Positions 16,168 to 25,252 of a stretch of DNA of 64,000 nt are shown here, piece by piece; the first letter of the stretch is position 1; each line of letters begins with the position of its first letter. A program made the position numbers and the translations under genes. The DNA is from a candidate division TA06 bacterium B3_TA06 (GTDB lineage Bacteria > Hydrothermota > Tepidihabitantia > B3-TA06): positions 40,347-104,346 of the forward strand of contig NJBO01000007.1 of the NCBI GenBank assembly GCA_005223075.1. The letters are read 5' to 3'. Under the pieces are notes generated by a model that was not told the origin of the DNA, made no database searches, and saw nothing but the letters and a program-made list of their open reading frames with translations.

Positions 16168-17151
16168 ATGAGCGATAGTTTTCCCCGCTACCTTGGCCTG
16201 GTGCGCTCCGGCGAGCTGGACGAACGAATCAGACGAGCGTGGCAACTCGCGGAAAACTGTAACTTATGCCCACGCGCCTGCGGGATCAGGCGACTTGAGG
16301 GCGAGAAGGGGGTCTGCAAGGCTGGTGACGTGCTGCGGGTCTCCTCGTTCATCAGACACCTTGGCGAGGAGCCGGTGCTTTCCGGCTGGCGCGGATCCGG
16401 AACGGTCTTCTTCTCACACTGCTCGCTGCGCTGCCGATACTGCCAGAACTGGCAGCTGAGCCTGGAGGGTGAGGGCGTGAATATATCCATTGAGGACTTC
16501 GCAAAGGGGATGCTTAAGCTCCAGAAAGCCGGCGTTCACAACATCAACTGGGTCACGCCATCACACTATCTACCCTGGCTTCTTGAGGGTCTTAAGATCG
16601 CTGCCGAGCAAGGCCTTCGCCTGCCCCTGGTTTACAACTGCGGGGGATACGAGTCGCTTGAGGCTTTAAGGCTTCTGGACGGGATCGTAGACATCTACCT
16701 CCCAGACGCAAAGTACGCTGATTCAGAGCTTGCAAAGAAGCTGTCAGGAGCGCAGGACTATCCCGAGGTAAACCGTGCCGCCCTTGCTGAGATGTGGCGG
16801 CAGGTGGGCGATCTTGAGACCGATGATGAGGGGGAGGAGGGCGTCGCGCGTAAGGGGTTGATCGTGCGACACTTGATGATTCCAGGCGAGACCGAGAACA
16901 CGAGAGGTGTGTTACGGGTGTTAGCCGAAACCGCTGGAGTTCAGGTGGCTATCTCACTCATGGGTCAGTACTTCCCGACCTGGAGGATGAAGGGTACGCC
17001 TTACGATCGTACCATCACCCGTGCCGAGTATCAGGAAGCCGCCTCCTACATGTTCGATTTAGGCTTTTCCAACGGCTGGGTGCAGGAGAGGCTGGGGGTG
17101 GAGTTAAGACATCGTCCGGATTTCCGCCGGGATGAGAAGGAGATACGATAA
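16168..17151 (+). CDS. PflX-like radical SAM protein (COG1313)
   Basis: 327 residues. The cluster motif is CSLRCRYC with QNWQ after it (Cys 85, 89, 92), preceded by a second Cys set at the N terminus (C31, C34, C38, C50: CNLCPRACGIRR … GVC). The layout matches the PflX / pyruvate formate-lyase activating enzyme-like family, whose substrates are unknown. The ATG lies 6 nt after a TAAAAT -10 box without a ribosome site, so the mRNA is predicted leaderless. A five-unit 11-bp array ends just upstream of its -35. Confidence 0.82.
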   Translation: MSDSFPRYLGLVRSGELDERIRRAWQLAENCNLCPRACGIRRLEGEKGVCKAGDVLRVSSFIRHLGEEPVLSGWRGSGTVFFSHCSLRCRYCQNWQLSLEGEGVNISIEDFAKGMLKLQKAGVHNINWVTPSHYLPWLLEGLKIAAEQGLRLPLVYNCGGYESLEALRLLDGIVDIYLPDAKYADSELAKKLSGAQDYPEVNRAALAEMWRQVGDLETDDEGEEGVARKGLIVRHLMIPGETENTRGVLRVLAETAGVQVAISLMGQYFPTWRMKGTPYDRTITRAEYQEAASYMFDLGFSNGWVQERLGVELRHRPDFRRDEKEIR

Positions 17152-17161
17152 AGAGATTCCT

Positions 17162-17463
17162 TTACCTCAGCATCGCCAGCCTTACCGTTTCTTCGTATCC
17201 GTCCACTGTGAACCGCATGAAGTAGACGCCGCTGGATACGCTCTGTCCCTTATTGTCTCTGCCCTCCCAGGTTGCGGTGTGGGTACCTGCGGGCTGATAA
17301 CCGTCAACGAGCCTGCGAACCTTCCGGCCAAGCGGGTCGTAAGGCACTATACTAACGTCGCTTGCCATAGGGAGTTGTATTTGATGGAGGTTTTCTCTCC
17401 GAAGGGGTGAGGGGAGCTTTGGTAAAGGAGAAAGGAGTTGGAGGTAGCTGCAAAATCGCCACT
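17162..17463 (-). pseudogene. Detached C-terminal sorting domain of the beta-helix gene
   Basis: Reading past the TAA at 17464-17466 in the same frame gives protein-like sequence (SGDFAATSNSFLLYQ, then SPHPFGEKTSIKYNS). A frameshift near 17365-17372 then leads into SDVSIVPYDPLGRKVRRLV … GVYFMRF … VRLAMLR. Together this is a complete FlgD-like C-terminal sorting tail of the kind on the three large proteins downstream. The upstream gene thus seems to have lost its tail through one stop codon and one shift. Confidence 0.75.
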
Positions 17464-18831
17464 TTAGCCGCCGTCTTTGCCTTTGTCGATAATCTCAACG
17501 GTGTCGCTCCCCGCAAAGAGTTTACCGTTTAGAAGTTTCCCGCCTACCGTGAGTTCCACCACGTCGCCGTCGCCATAGCCCATGGATTTAAGGATATCAA
17601 TCAGCTTCTCGCGGTCGAACTTCACCATGAGATCGGCAATTCCATCCTCGTCATAATCACCTATCTCGGTTGGGCCTTCTCGGTACAGCAGGGGATCGAG
17701 CTTCTCGCCGTCAATCCTGGTGATAGCCACGGTGCTTGTATTAATATCTTCAACCGAGTAGTCTGGGGGAAGCTCGATGTAGCAGGTCACCCACTTCCCT
17801 TTGCTGGCAAAGTTGAGCTTGTCAGGATCAAAGTCTATTGTGGCTTCGATAACAGGCACCTGATACTCAAAGGCGCCCATGTCAACGACAGCAATAATTC
17901 TGGGATTGCCGTCGAAATCAACCCCCTGCAATCCATGGGCGTTGTTATCTCCCGTATCTATACAGGGTGAACCAGGCTGCAGGTGATAGTCTCCGGCTGT
18001 CGGGTCCACAAACAACGGGTCTGCGGAGATACATCCGGTTCCTGGGCCACAACGGTAATAGTTCTGAGGAGCGTTGCCCCATACGTCATTATAGGTAATG
18101 GTCGGAGAGGAGGTGTGGCAGTAGATCCCGCCGCCGTAGTAGCGAGCGCTATTCCCGGTTACGGTGTTGTTGGTGATGGTCGCATTGGAGCTATACCAGC
18201 AGCCGATCCCGCCGCCGTAGGTAGAGCTATTCCCGGTTACGGTGTTGTTGGTGATGATCGGGGAGGAACCATATACGCAGCCGATCCCGCCGCCGAAGAT
18301 GGCACTGTTCCCGGTTACGACGTTGTTGGTGATGATCTGAAAAGAGGAGTGGTCGCAGTCGATCCCGCCTCCGTCCCAGTAAGCGCTATTCCCGGTTACC
18401 ACGTTGTTGGCGATGGTTAGAGCAGAGGAACCTGCGCAAACGATTCCGCCGCCGTTGCCGCGAATGTTTCCGTTGGTGATGGTGAACCCTTCTACTCTGG
18501 TGAAGGTATCGCTTATCCCGGAGCAGTATATTACCCTGTTCGTTCGCTCTGCATCCAGGGTGCAGACAGCGGCTCCTGCGCCGATCAGCCGGACACCGTT
18601 CTTCATCCTTATGGGAAACGACTCACCGTTGGTTGAAGGTGCGTATCGACCTCCGGCCACCATAACGGTATCACCTGAGCTTGCCGCGTCTATCGCCTGT
18701 TGTACCTTGGGATAGTCTGCAGGGACCCGGATCACCGTTGCACCAGCGCTCCCTACGGTAAGAACAAGAGCGGCAAACACAACGGTCATCACACTCAACC
18801 TGCTCCAAGGCAACATGACTTTTCTCTCCAT
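17464..18831 (-). CDS. Secreted right-handed beta-helix repeat protein (truncated by stop)
   Basis: 455 residues. Signal peptide MTVVFAALVLTVGSAGA, then a DUF1565/NosD-like start (VPADYPKVQQAIDAASSGDTVMVAGG) and at least four parallel beta-helix turns of about 24 residues built on ITNNVVTGNSA…GGGI.C; the DNA shows the matching ~72-bp tandem repeat (about 18130-18430). A C-terminal domain follows (IDFDPDKLNFASKGKWVTCYIELP … EDGIADLMVKFD). It ends IIDKGKDGG at an in-frame TAA, beyond which the sorting tail continues (17162-17463). Ribosome site AGGAGG; promoter at 18954. Probably a surface or released protein, now possibly unanchored. Confidence 0.82.
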   Translation of the reverse strand: MERKVMLPWSRLSVMTVVFAALVLTVGSAGATVIRVPADYPKVQQAIDAASSGDTVMVAGGRYAPSTNGESFPIRMKNGVRLIGAGAAVCTLDAERTNRVIYCSGISDTFTRVEGFTITNGNIRGNGGGIVCAGSSALTIANNVVTGNSAYWDGGGIDCDHSSFQIITNNVVTGNSAIFGGGIGCVYGSSPIITNNTVTGNSSTYGGGIGCWYSSNATITNNTVTGNSARYYGGGIYCHTSSPTITYNDVWGNAPQNYYRCGPGTGCISADPLFVDPTAGDYHLQPGSPCIDTGDNNAHGLQGVDFDGNPRIIAVVDMGAFEYQVPVIEATIDFDPDKLNFASKGKWVTCYIELPPDYSVEDINTSTVAITRIDGEKLDPLLYREGPTEIGDYDEDGIADLMVKFDREKLIDILKSMGYGDGDVVELTVGGKLLNGKLFAGSDTVEIIDKGKDGG

Positions 18832-18953
18832 CTTTGCCTCCTATGGTTTTAGGTTTTGTAAGGACACTAGGACACCCTTAAGCGTCACCAGACTTAGATC
18901 AAAAAGAGGGAAGTGTATGCGCTTGAAGCGCCCTTCTGCCCAAACATAGTTTA

Positions 18954-18981
18954 TTTATACTCAAAATTTCACATTTGTCAA
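18954..18981 (-). promoter_or_regulatory. Promoter of beta-helix gene
   Basis: TTGACA-16-TATAAA; strongly similar to 28565-28592, including flanks. Confidence 0.85.
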
Positions 18982-19082
18982 GAGGGTTCACTTAAATGCA
19001 TTCAATGGAATTGAGGGAGGTTTACACGCTGCGCCACCGCCCGGACTTCCCGCGTGAGAATAAAACGAGATAAAAGAAGGGG

Positions 19083-19110
19083 CTTATACGTAAAATTCTA
19101 AGTTTGTCAA
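19083..19110 (-). promoter_or_regulatory. Second, distal promoter
   Basis: TTGACA-16-TATAAG, between the large surface operon and the beta-helix gene. Confidence 0.75.
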
Positions 19111-19170
19111 GTGGGGCTAGTAATAAAAGAGGGTCGGCATCGCCGCCCCTGGATTGTTTAGATTCCGGGT

Positions 19171-22100
19171 TTATCGAAGCAAGAGCATCTTCTTCGTCTG
19201 TTTTTGGTCGCCTGTCTTAAGCATGTAGAAGTAGACACCGCTTGCTACGCTCTGGCCTTGTTCGTCCCTGCCGTCCCAGAACACCGAATGAGCGCCTGCA
19301 TCCTGAGGGCCACTAGCAAGGGTCTTTACAAGCTTGCCCGAGACGTCGTATACTTTAAGCGTGGCAGAACTGACTCCCTTGGGCAGGAAGTAGCATATCT
19401 CGGTGGCATCCGCCCATGGGTTCGGCCAGTTCTGCTCTAGCACCAAGCTACCTATCTCTTCGGAAGAGGTAAGCGAGAGCGGCCCAAGAAGAACCTCAGA
19501 TTCATCTGCCATGGCTAAGCCGAGCTTATACTGGTAGTCTGCTCCCGCCGCAACATCGTAGTCCGTATACTCGGTGAAGTTCATGAGGTCGGCGTTGAGC
19601 TTGGTGAACTCCTCGGATTCCGCGCGATAGAGGTTGAAGCCCTGTTCGCCGAACCCGAAGTTGGGCCAGTACAGACGATTGCCGGAGGCCAGAGGCTCAC
19701 CGCCGAAGCTGGAAGGCTTACCGCCGCCCTTGGGAGGAACAACGTTTACCTTAAGGGTGAACTCGTCAGCGTCCGTAGAGCCGTCCTCAGCTGCTCCGAT
19801 AGCGGTAACCTTGCCCACGTGGGTCTCAAAATGGGCGTTATTCGGGATATAGGCCTGCACGATGTTCTGAGCGCCAGCGCCCAGACCAAGCCAGTTTACT
19901 CCAGCAAGGTCAGGATTGATGTTTGCCGCAGGAATCATCCATGCGCCGCCGTAGGTGGAAAGGTCTGTGCATGAGTAGGAAAGATCAAGGTCGACGTTGC
20001 CCGGGCCGTCGTAAACGTCAAAGTTAATCTCACGTTCGTCGGGATTCACCATCACGTAGGAGCCGACCACGATGGAGTTGGCAACACCGGTAAGCTCCAT
20101 GGTGTTGGCGGAGAGGTTGCCCACGTAGTCCTGGATGTCCAGATCAGGCACCGCCTTGCGTGCAGCTACAATCTTGGAGATAGTGTCGTTTTCAGGTGTG
20201 AGGTCCTTGGGATGCAGGGTGGTGACGGTCATGAGGTAGTCGAACTCGTCCACTGCCCCGGCTGACCAGTTGGCAAAGCTTACCAAGACTGTGTCACCAC
20301 CACCAAGATCGGTTACAGTGACTACGTCGGAGTAGATGATGGTACCTGCCGAGTCGAATTCACAGCGTGCATCGAAGGTTTCGGGGTCTTCCCAAAGGTT
20401 AGCTACTATTGCTCGTGGGATATGTGGGCATCTGGCCCACACGAAATCAGGCGGAGTTATTATTGCAACTGGTGCAACGTCGCGGGGCGGCCAGACAGCG
20501 GTCACCGTCTTTGAGATCGCATCGTTATCCGGCTCGCCGTCATCCTCGGCTGCGGCAAAAACAGTCATGGTGTAGGTGATGCCGTCAGCGTAGCCTGATG
20601 TCCAGTCAGTGAACGAAACCTGGGTTGTATCCCCGCCACCCAGACCAACAACCTCAACCGTATCGCAGTAAACCAGAACTCCTGAAGAGTCGAACTCGCA
20701 GATCACCGGGAAATCAACCGGGTCTCCTTCATGGTTGGTGACTGTGGCCTGGGGGGTGTAGGTGCGAGCGGACAAAACGGTATCTGCAGGCGAGTCGATG
20801 GAAACGATATCAATGTCGGTGAGAATCTGGCTGTACCTGATTGTAACGAAATCGTAACTACTGTAATCATTCCCAGAAGCTGTGCTGTTGCCGGTGATAA
20901 AAACATTTTTTCTTTTGTCTACGGCAAGTGCGTAAGCATGATCCTGGCAATTCGTAGGCCTGTCATGTGCCATTTGCCATTGTTCAGTTCCTTCCGAGTC
21001 GTACTTGATAGTCATACAGTCATACTGGTCGGAGGATGAGTATATACTGTGACCAGTTACGTAAACATCATCATCCTTATCCAAGGCTATGTCGTAGGCA
21101 GCATCATGGCTGTTCTGTGGACCATTGTAGCGATTGACCCACAACTCCGTACCGCTTAAGTCATATTTGATGGTTATCATGTCCCAAGAACTTTGTGTGC
21201 CTTTCCCGTATCCTGTCACGTAAACGTTTCCGGCCTTGTCAACTGCTAACCCGCTGGCATAGTCGTAGTCGTTTGCAGGGCCATTATAGCGCTCTATCCA
21301 TTTTTGATTGCCCAAAGAATCGTACTTTACGGTCGCAAAGTCATAACCACTAGACGGCCCTCTACTGCATCCGGTAACATAAACGTTACCAGAAGTATCG
21401 ACCTTCAGGTCATAAGGCTCATCGCGTTCGTAATAATCATAATTTTTGGCCCATTGCAGTTCTCCGTTTGAATTGTACTTGAGGGTTACGTAATCAATAT
21501 CGGGGAAGTAGGAAGAGTACTCACTACGACCGGTTACGTAAACATTTCCCATTTCGTCAACTTCTACTAGTTTACCCACATCATCCTCGTGTAGGGGACC
21601 GTCGTAGCGGGCTACCCATTGCTCAACACCGTTCGAATCGTACTTTATAGTTGCATAGTCATATCCGGTGCTCCGACCATTCGAGCTTTGACCGGTAACG
21701 TATAAGTTGCCTTGGTCATCAAGGACTATGTCATTACTGAAGTCAACGTTGTAAGGACCATCGTATGTAGCAACCCACTGCTGGACACCGTCGGTGTTGT
21801 ATTTGATGGTTACGTAATTCCAGTCATATTCGCTCTGACCGCTATGACTTCTGCCTGTAACGTAAACATTGCCAGTCGCATCCACAGCCAAAGCAGAGGC
21901 GCGATCACCCAGATTTGCCGGACCGTCATAGGTAGCTGTCCACAATCTGACTCCGTTGCGATTGTACTTGATGGTTACGATATCCTCATTTTGGTAGCCA
22001 GAAGAACTTGATGTTTTGCTGTACCCAGTTACATAGATATTCCCATTGGTGTCCACTGCTACGTCTATACCATAATCGGCGTATCCGTAAGCATCGTAGT

Positions 22101-22191
22101 AAGATGCCCACTCTTCGGCGACCTGGGCAGTTGCGCCCGCTGCCGCAACGAGCAGCAGCACCATCGCTAAAAGCGACGTTAAGCGTTTCAT
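19171..22191 (-). CDS. Large secreted SBBP beta-propeller / CARDB protein with sorting tail
   Basis: About 1006 residues from the ATG at 22191, which follows AAAGGAGG; a longer frame to 22251 is not needed. Signal peptide LLAMVLLLVAAAGATA. Eight SBBP-type repeats of about 50 residues, each with DYVTIKYN…W and GNVYVTG, should form a beta-propeller. Two CARDB-like Ig modules follow (DVAPVAIITPPDFVW…), then VPDLDIQDYVGNLSANTMEL, an FN3-like GFNLYRAE segment, and the C-terminal sorting domain (LEQNWPNPW … GVYFYMLKTG … KMLLLR). Third gene of an operon of three paralogs. Probably displayed on the cell surface by a type IX-like system not encoded here. Confidence 0.88.
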   Translation of the reverse strand: MKRLTSLLAMVLLLVAAAGATAQVAEEWASYYDAYGYADYGIDVAVDTNGNIYVTGYSKTSSSSGYQNEDIVTIKYNRNGVRLWTATYDGPANLGDRASALAVDATGNVYVTGRSHSGQSEYDWNYVTIKYNTDGVQQWVATYDGPYNVDFSNDIVLDDQGNLYVTGQSSNGRSTGYDYATIKYDSNGVEQWVARYDGPLHEDDVGKLVEVDEMGNVYVTGRSEYSSYFPDIDYVTLKYNSNGELQWAKNYDYYERDEPYDLKVDTSGNVYVTGCSRGPSSGYDFATVKYDSLGNQKWIERYNGPANDYDYASGLAVDKAGNVYVTGYGKGTQSSWDMITIKYDLSGTELWVNRYNGPQNSHDAAYDIALDKDDDVYVTGHSIYSSSDQYDCMTIKYDSEGTEQWQMAHDRPTNCQDHAYALAVDKRKNVFITGNSTASGNDYSSYDFVTIRYSQILTDIDIVSIDSPADTVLSARTYTPQATVTNHEGDPVDFPVICEFDSSGVLVYCDTVEVVGLGGGDTTQVSFTDWTSGYADGITYTMTVFAAAEDDGEPDNDAISKTVTAVWPPRDVAPVAIITPPDFVWARCPHIPRAIVANLWEDPETFDARCEFDSAGTIIYSDVVTVTDLGGGDTVLVSFANWSAGAVDEFDYLMTVTTLHPKDLTPENDTISKIVAARKAVPDLDIQDYVGNLSANTMELTGVANSIVVGSYVMVNPDEREINFDVYDGPGNVDLDLSYSCTDLSTYGGAWMIPAANINPDLAGVNWLGLGAGAQNIVQAYIPNNAHFETHVGKVTAIGAAEDGSTDADEFTLKVNVVPPKGGGKPSSFGGEPLASGNRLYWPNFGFGEQGFNLYRAESEEFTKLNADLMNFTEYTDYDVAAGADYQYKLGLAMADESEVLLGPLSLTSSEEIGSLVLEQNWPNPWADATEICYFLPKGVSSATLKVYDVSGKLVKTLASGPQDAGAHSVFWDGRDEQGQSVASGVYFYMLKTGDQKQTKKMLLLR

Positions 22192-22262
22192 TGAAACCTC
22201 CTTTGCTTGTTTACTTCTCCAGAGGGGCAGCAAACCCGCCCCTCTGGTCAAAAGGTTATCTG

Positions 22263-25238
22263 CTATCTCAAGAGAACCATCTTTCCGGTCTTGGTCTGGT
22301 CGTCTGCACTCAACCGGTAGAAGTAGACCCCGCTGGATACACTGAGACCTTTAGCATCGGTGCCGTCCCAGATTGCAGTGTGTGAACCGGCCTCGTGCCG
22401 ACCCTGGGCAAGGGTTCTTACCAACTTCCCGGAGATATCATAGACCTTAAGTGAAGCCTGATCCGCTCCCTTGGGCAGGAAGTAGCATATCTCGGTAGCA
22501 TCAGTCCATGGATTCGGCCAGTTCTGTTCAAGAACAATGCTTCCTATCTCTTCGGATGAGGTCAGCGTAAGAGGACCGATTAGAACTTCGCTGCCGTCGC
22601 CCATGTCAAGGCCGAGTTTGTAAAGGTAGTCTGCTTCGGCTTCAACGTCGTAGTCGGTATACTCGGTGAAGTCCATGAGCTCCTCGTTGAGCCTGCCAAA
22701 CTCCTTGGATTCAGGTTCAGACCGGTAGAGGTTGAAGCCCTGTTCACCGAAGCCGAAGTTGGTCCAGTAGAGATGGTTGCCCTGTGCCAGCGGCTCACCG
22801 CCGAAGCTTGTAGGTTTGCCGCCGCCCTTATCGGCAACAACGTTTACCTTCAGGGTGAACTCGTCTGCGTCCGTGGAACCGTCTTCGGCTGTTCCCACAG
22901 CGACAACCTTGCCCACGTGGGTCTCAAAATGAGCCTTGCTGGGGATATAAACCTGCACGATGTTCTGTTCAGCTTTGCCCAGACCAAGCGAGCTCACCTC
23001 GTTAAGGTCAGGATCGATGTTGGCCGCAGGAATCATCCATCCGCCGCCGTAGGTGGAAAGGTCGGTGCATGAGTAGGCAAGATCAAGATCGATGTTTGCA
23101 GGGCCGTCGAAAAGGTCTACGTTCTTCTCCCAGTTGTCCGGGTTCGACATCACGTAGGCGCCCACCACGATGGAGTTGGCAACGCCGGTAAGCTCCATGG
23201 TGTTTGCAGAAAGGTTACCTGCATAATCCTGGATATCCAGATCAGGCACAGCCCTGAGCGCGGCTACTTGCTTGGAGATGGTATCGTTTTCAGGGGTGAG
23301 GTCCTTGGCAAGCAGGGTGGTAACGGTCATGGTGTAGGTGAACTCATCAACTGCTCCGGCTGACCAGGATGGGAACTCGACCAGAACCGAGTCGCCGCCT
23401 GCAAGATCACTTACCGTCGCCGTCTCAGAGTAGATAGTGGTGCCGGCAGAGTCGAACTCGCATAGAACGTCGAAGCTTTCGGTTGATTCCCAGAAGTTGG
23501 CAACTATGGCTCTTGGGGTATGCAGACATCCTGCCCAGACCCGATCGGGCGGGGTGAGGATCGCAACCGGAGCAACGTCGCGCGGAGGCCAGATAGCGGT
23601 AACCGTCTTCGAGAGCATATCGTTACCAGGCCTGGTGTCTTCTTCAAGCAAGGTGGTGACGGTCATTGTATAGGAAAGCCCATCAGCCTCGCCTGCAGTC
23701 CAGTCGGCAAATGAGACCTGGATGGAGTCTCCTGCAGCGAGGTCAATCACGGTAGCGGTGTCGGAATAGACGACGGCTCCTGCGGAATCGAACTCGCAAA
23801 CAACATCGAAGGTAAACGATGTATCCTCGGAGAAGTTGGCAACAGTAGCCTTGGGCGTGTAGGTGTATTCCGACCATACGGTGTCTTCAGGAGCGTCTAT
23901 GGAAACTGGAGCTACATCATTAGTAACCGGTTGGCTGTACTTGATGGTGGCGCAGTCGTAGGTGCCTGAGCCATAACTATGACCCGTGACATAGACGTTA
24001 CCTACGCCATCCACTTCAATGCCTCCGGGGAAATCATGCTTGTTTCCTGGTCCGTTGTAGCGCATTACCCACTGCTGCACACCTGCTGAGTTATACTTGA
24101 CAGTCGCATAGTCATCCGAGGTGCCGAAACCTTCGCTATAGCCTGTTACGTATACGTTACCTGATGCATCCACCGCTAGGGAATTGGGTCGATCGTGTTC
24201 GTTTCCTGTGCCGTTGTAGTATGCCACCCACTGCTGTTGGCCGGAGGAATTATACTTGACGGTCGCATAGTCATCCATTGTGCCCGGGCTATAGCCTGTT
24301 ACGTATACGTTGCCTGCACCGTCCACTACTATGTCATAAGATCGATCATGCCCGTTTCCCGGGCTGTTGTAGCGGGTTACCCACTGCTGTTGGCCGGAGG
24401 AGTTATACTTGATGGTCGCATAGTCATTCCCCGTGCCTAAGCCTGCGCTAGTGCCTGTTACGTATACGTTACCGGAGACATCCAGTGCTAAAGAGCGGGT
24501 AAAATCATCACTGTTACCAGGACCATTGTATCTCGCCACCCACTGCTGGACGCCGGCCGAGTTATATTTGATGGTTGCATGGTCATAGCCGGTGCCTGAG
24601 CCTTTGCTATAGCCTGTTACGTATACGTTGCCTGCACCGTCCACTGCAATATCCCCAGCTCTATCGTTATCGTTTCCTGGTCCGTTGTAGCGCCTCACCC
24701 ACTGCTGCACACCTGCTGAGTTATACTTGACAGTCGCATAGTCATCCATTGTGCCTGCGCTATAGCCTGTTACGTACACGTTACCTGATGCATCCACCGC
24801 TATGGATCGGGGCCAGTCATCACCTCCACCATCATAGCGGACTACCCATTGCTGGACGCCTGAGATGTTATACTTGATGGTCGCATAATCACGGCCGGTA
24901 CCGCCAGTACCTAAGCTCCTACTTCTACCCGTTACGTAGACGTTGCGTGAATCGTCCACTGCTATGGCGATAGCTTGATCTTCATTGTGTGCCGGGCCGT
25001 CGTAGATCGCCACCCACTGTTGGACGCCTGCCGAATTATACTTGATGGTCAGAAAGTCACCGTAGTCCCTGTAGCCTGTGATGTAAACGTTACCTGACCC
25101 ATCAACAGCCACGTCATCAGCCCCATCGCCACCCGGGGTGCTGTAGCGTACGACCCACTCTTCAGTGACCTGGGCGGTTAAGCCGGTTGACAGGATGAGC
25201 ACCAACGCTACTGCTATAAGCGATGTGTATCGCTTCAT
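22263..25238 (-). CDS. Large secreted SBBP beta-propeller / CARDB protein with sorting tail
   Basis: About 991 residues from the ATG at 25238 (AAGGAGGATAAA before it). Signal peptide LIAVALVLILSTGLTA. Eight SBBP repeats (DYATVKYNSAGVQQW … GNVYVTGYS) more uniform than those of the gene at 19171, suggesting recent amplification or gene conversion. The two CARDB-like modules, the VPDLDIQDYAGNLS domain and the sorting tail (LEQNWPNPW … GVYFYRL … KMVLLR) are nearly the same as in its neighbours. It starts 14 bp after the preceding gene's stop. Function unknown; likely adhesion or surface-layer role by analogy. Confidence 0.88.
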   Translation of the reverse strand: MKRYTSLIAVALVLILSTGLTAQVTEEWVVRYSTPGGDGADDVAVDGSGNVYITGYRDYGDFLTIKYNSAGVQQWVAIYDGPAHNEDQAIAIAVDDSRNVYVTGRSRSLGTGGTGRDYATIKYNISGVQQWVVRYDGGGDDWPRSIAVDASGNVYVTGYSAGTMDDYATVKYNSAGVQQWVRRYNGPGNDNDRAGDIAVDGAGNVYVTGYSKGSGTGYDHATIKYNSAGVQQWVARYNGPGNSDDFTRSLALDVSGNVYVTGTSAGLGTGNDYATIKYNSSGQQQWVTRYNSPGNGHDRSYDIVVDGAGNVYVTGYSPGTMDDYATVKYNSSGQQQWVAYYNGTGNEHDRPNSLAVDASGNVYVTGYSEGFGTSDDYATVKYNSAGVQQWVMRYNGPGNKHDFPGGIEVDGVGNVYVTGHSYGSGTYDCATIKYSQPVTNDVAPVSIDAPEDTVWSEYTYTPKATVANFSEDTSFTFDVVCEFDSAGAVVYSDTATVIDLAAGDSIQVSFADWTAGEADGLSYTMTVTTLLEEDTRPGNDMLSKTVTAIWPPRDVAPVAILTPPDRVWAGCLHTPRAIVANFWESTESFDVLCEFDSAGTTIYSETATVSDLAGGDSVLVEFPSWSAGAVDEFTYTMTVTTLLAKDLTPENDTISKQVAALRAVPDLDIQDYAGNLSANTMELTGVANSIVVGAYVMSNPDNWEKNVDLFDGPANIDLDLAYSCTDLSTYGGGWMIPAANIDPDLNEVSSLGLGKAEQNIVQVYIPSKAHFETHVGKVVAVGTAEDGSTDADEFTLKVNVVADKGGGKPTSFGGEPLAQGNHLYWTNFGFGEQGFNLYRSEPESKEFGRLNEELMDFTEYTDYDVEAEADYLYKLGLDMGDGSEVLIGPLTLTSSEEIGSIVLEQNWPNPWTDATEICYFLPKGADQASLKVYDISGKLVRTLAQGRHEAGSHTAIWDGTDAKGLSVSSGVYFYRLSADDQTKTGKMVLLR

Positions 25239-25252
25239 TTTATCCTCCTTTT

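Larger units (their letters stand above)
18832..19170. other. Interval with two tandem minus-strand promoters
   Basis: No gene. Two consensus promoters point at the beta-helix gene: 18954-18981 and 19083-19110. The leader from the nearer one is about 115 nt. Confidence 0.6.

Noticed and set aside
18130..18430. 72-bp tandem repeats as a CRISPR or intergenic satellite
   Set aside because: They encode regular beta-helix turns in frame.
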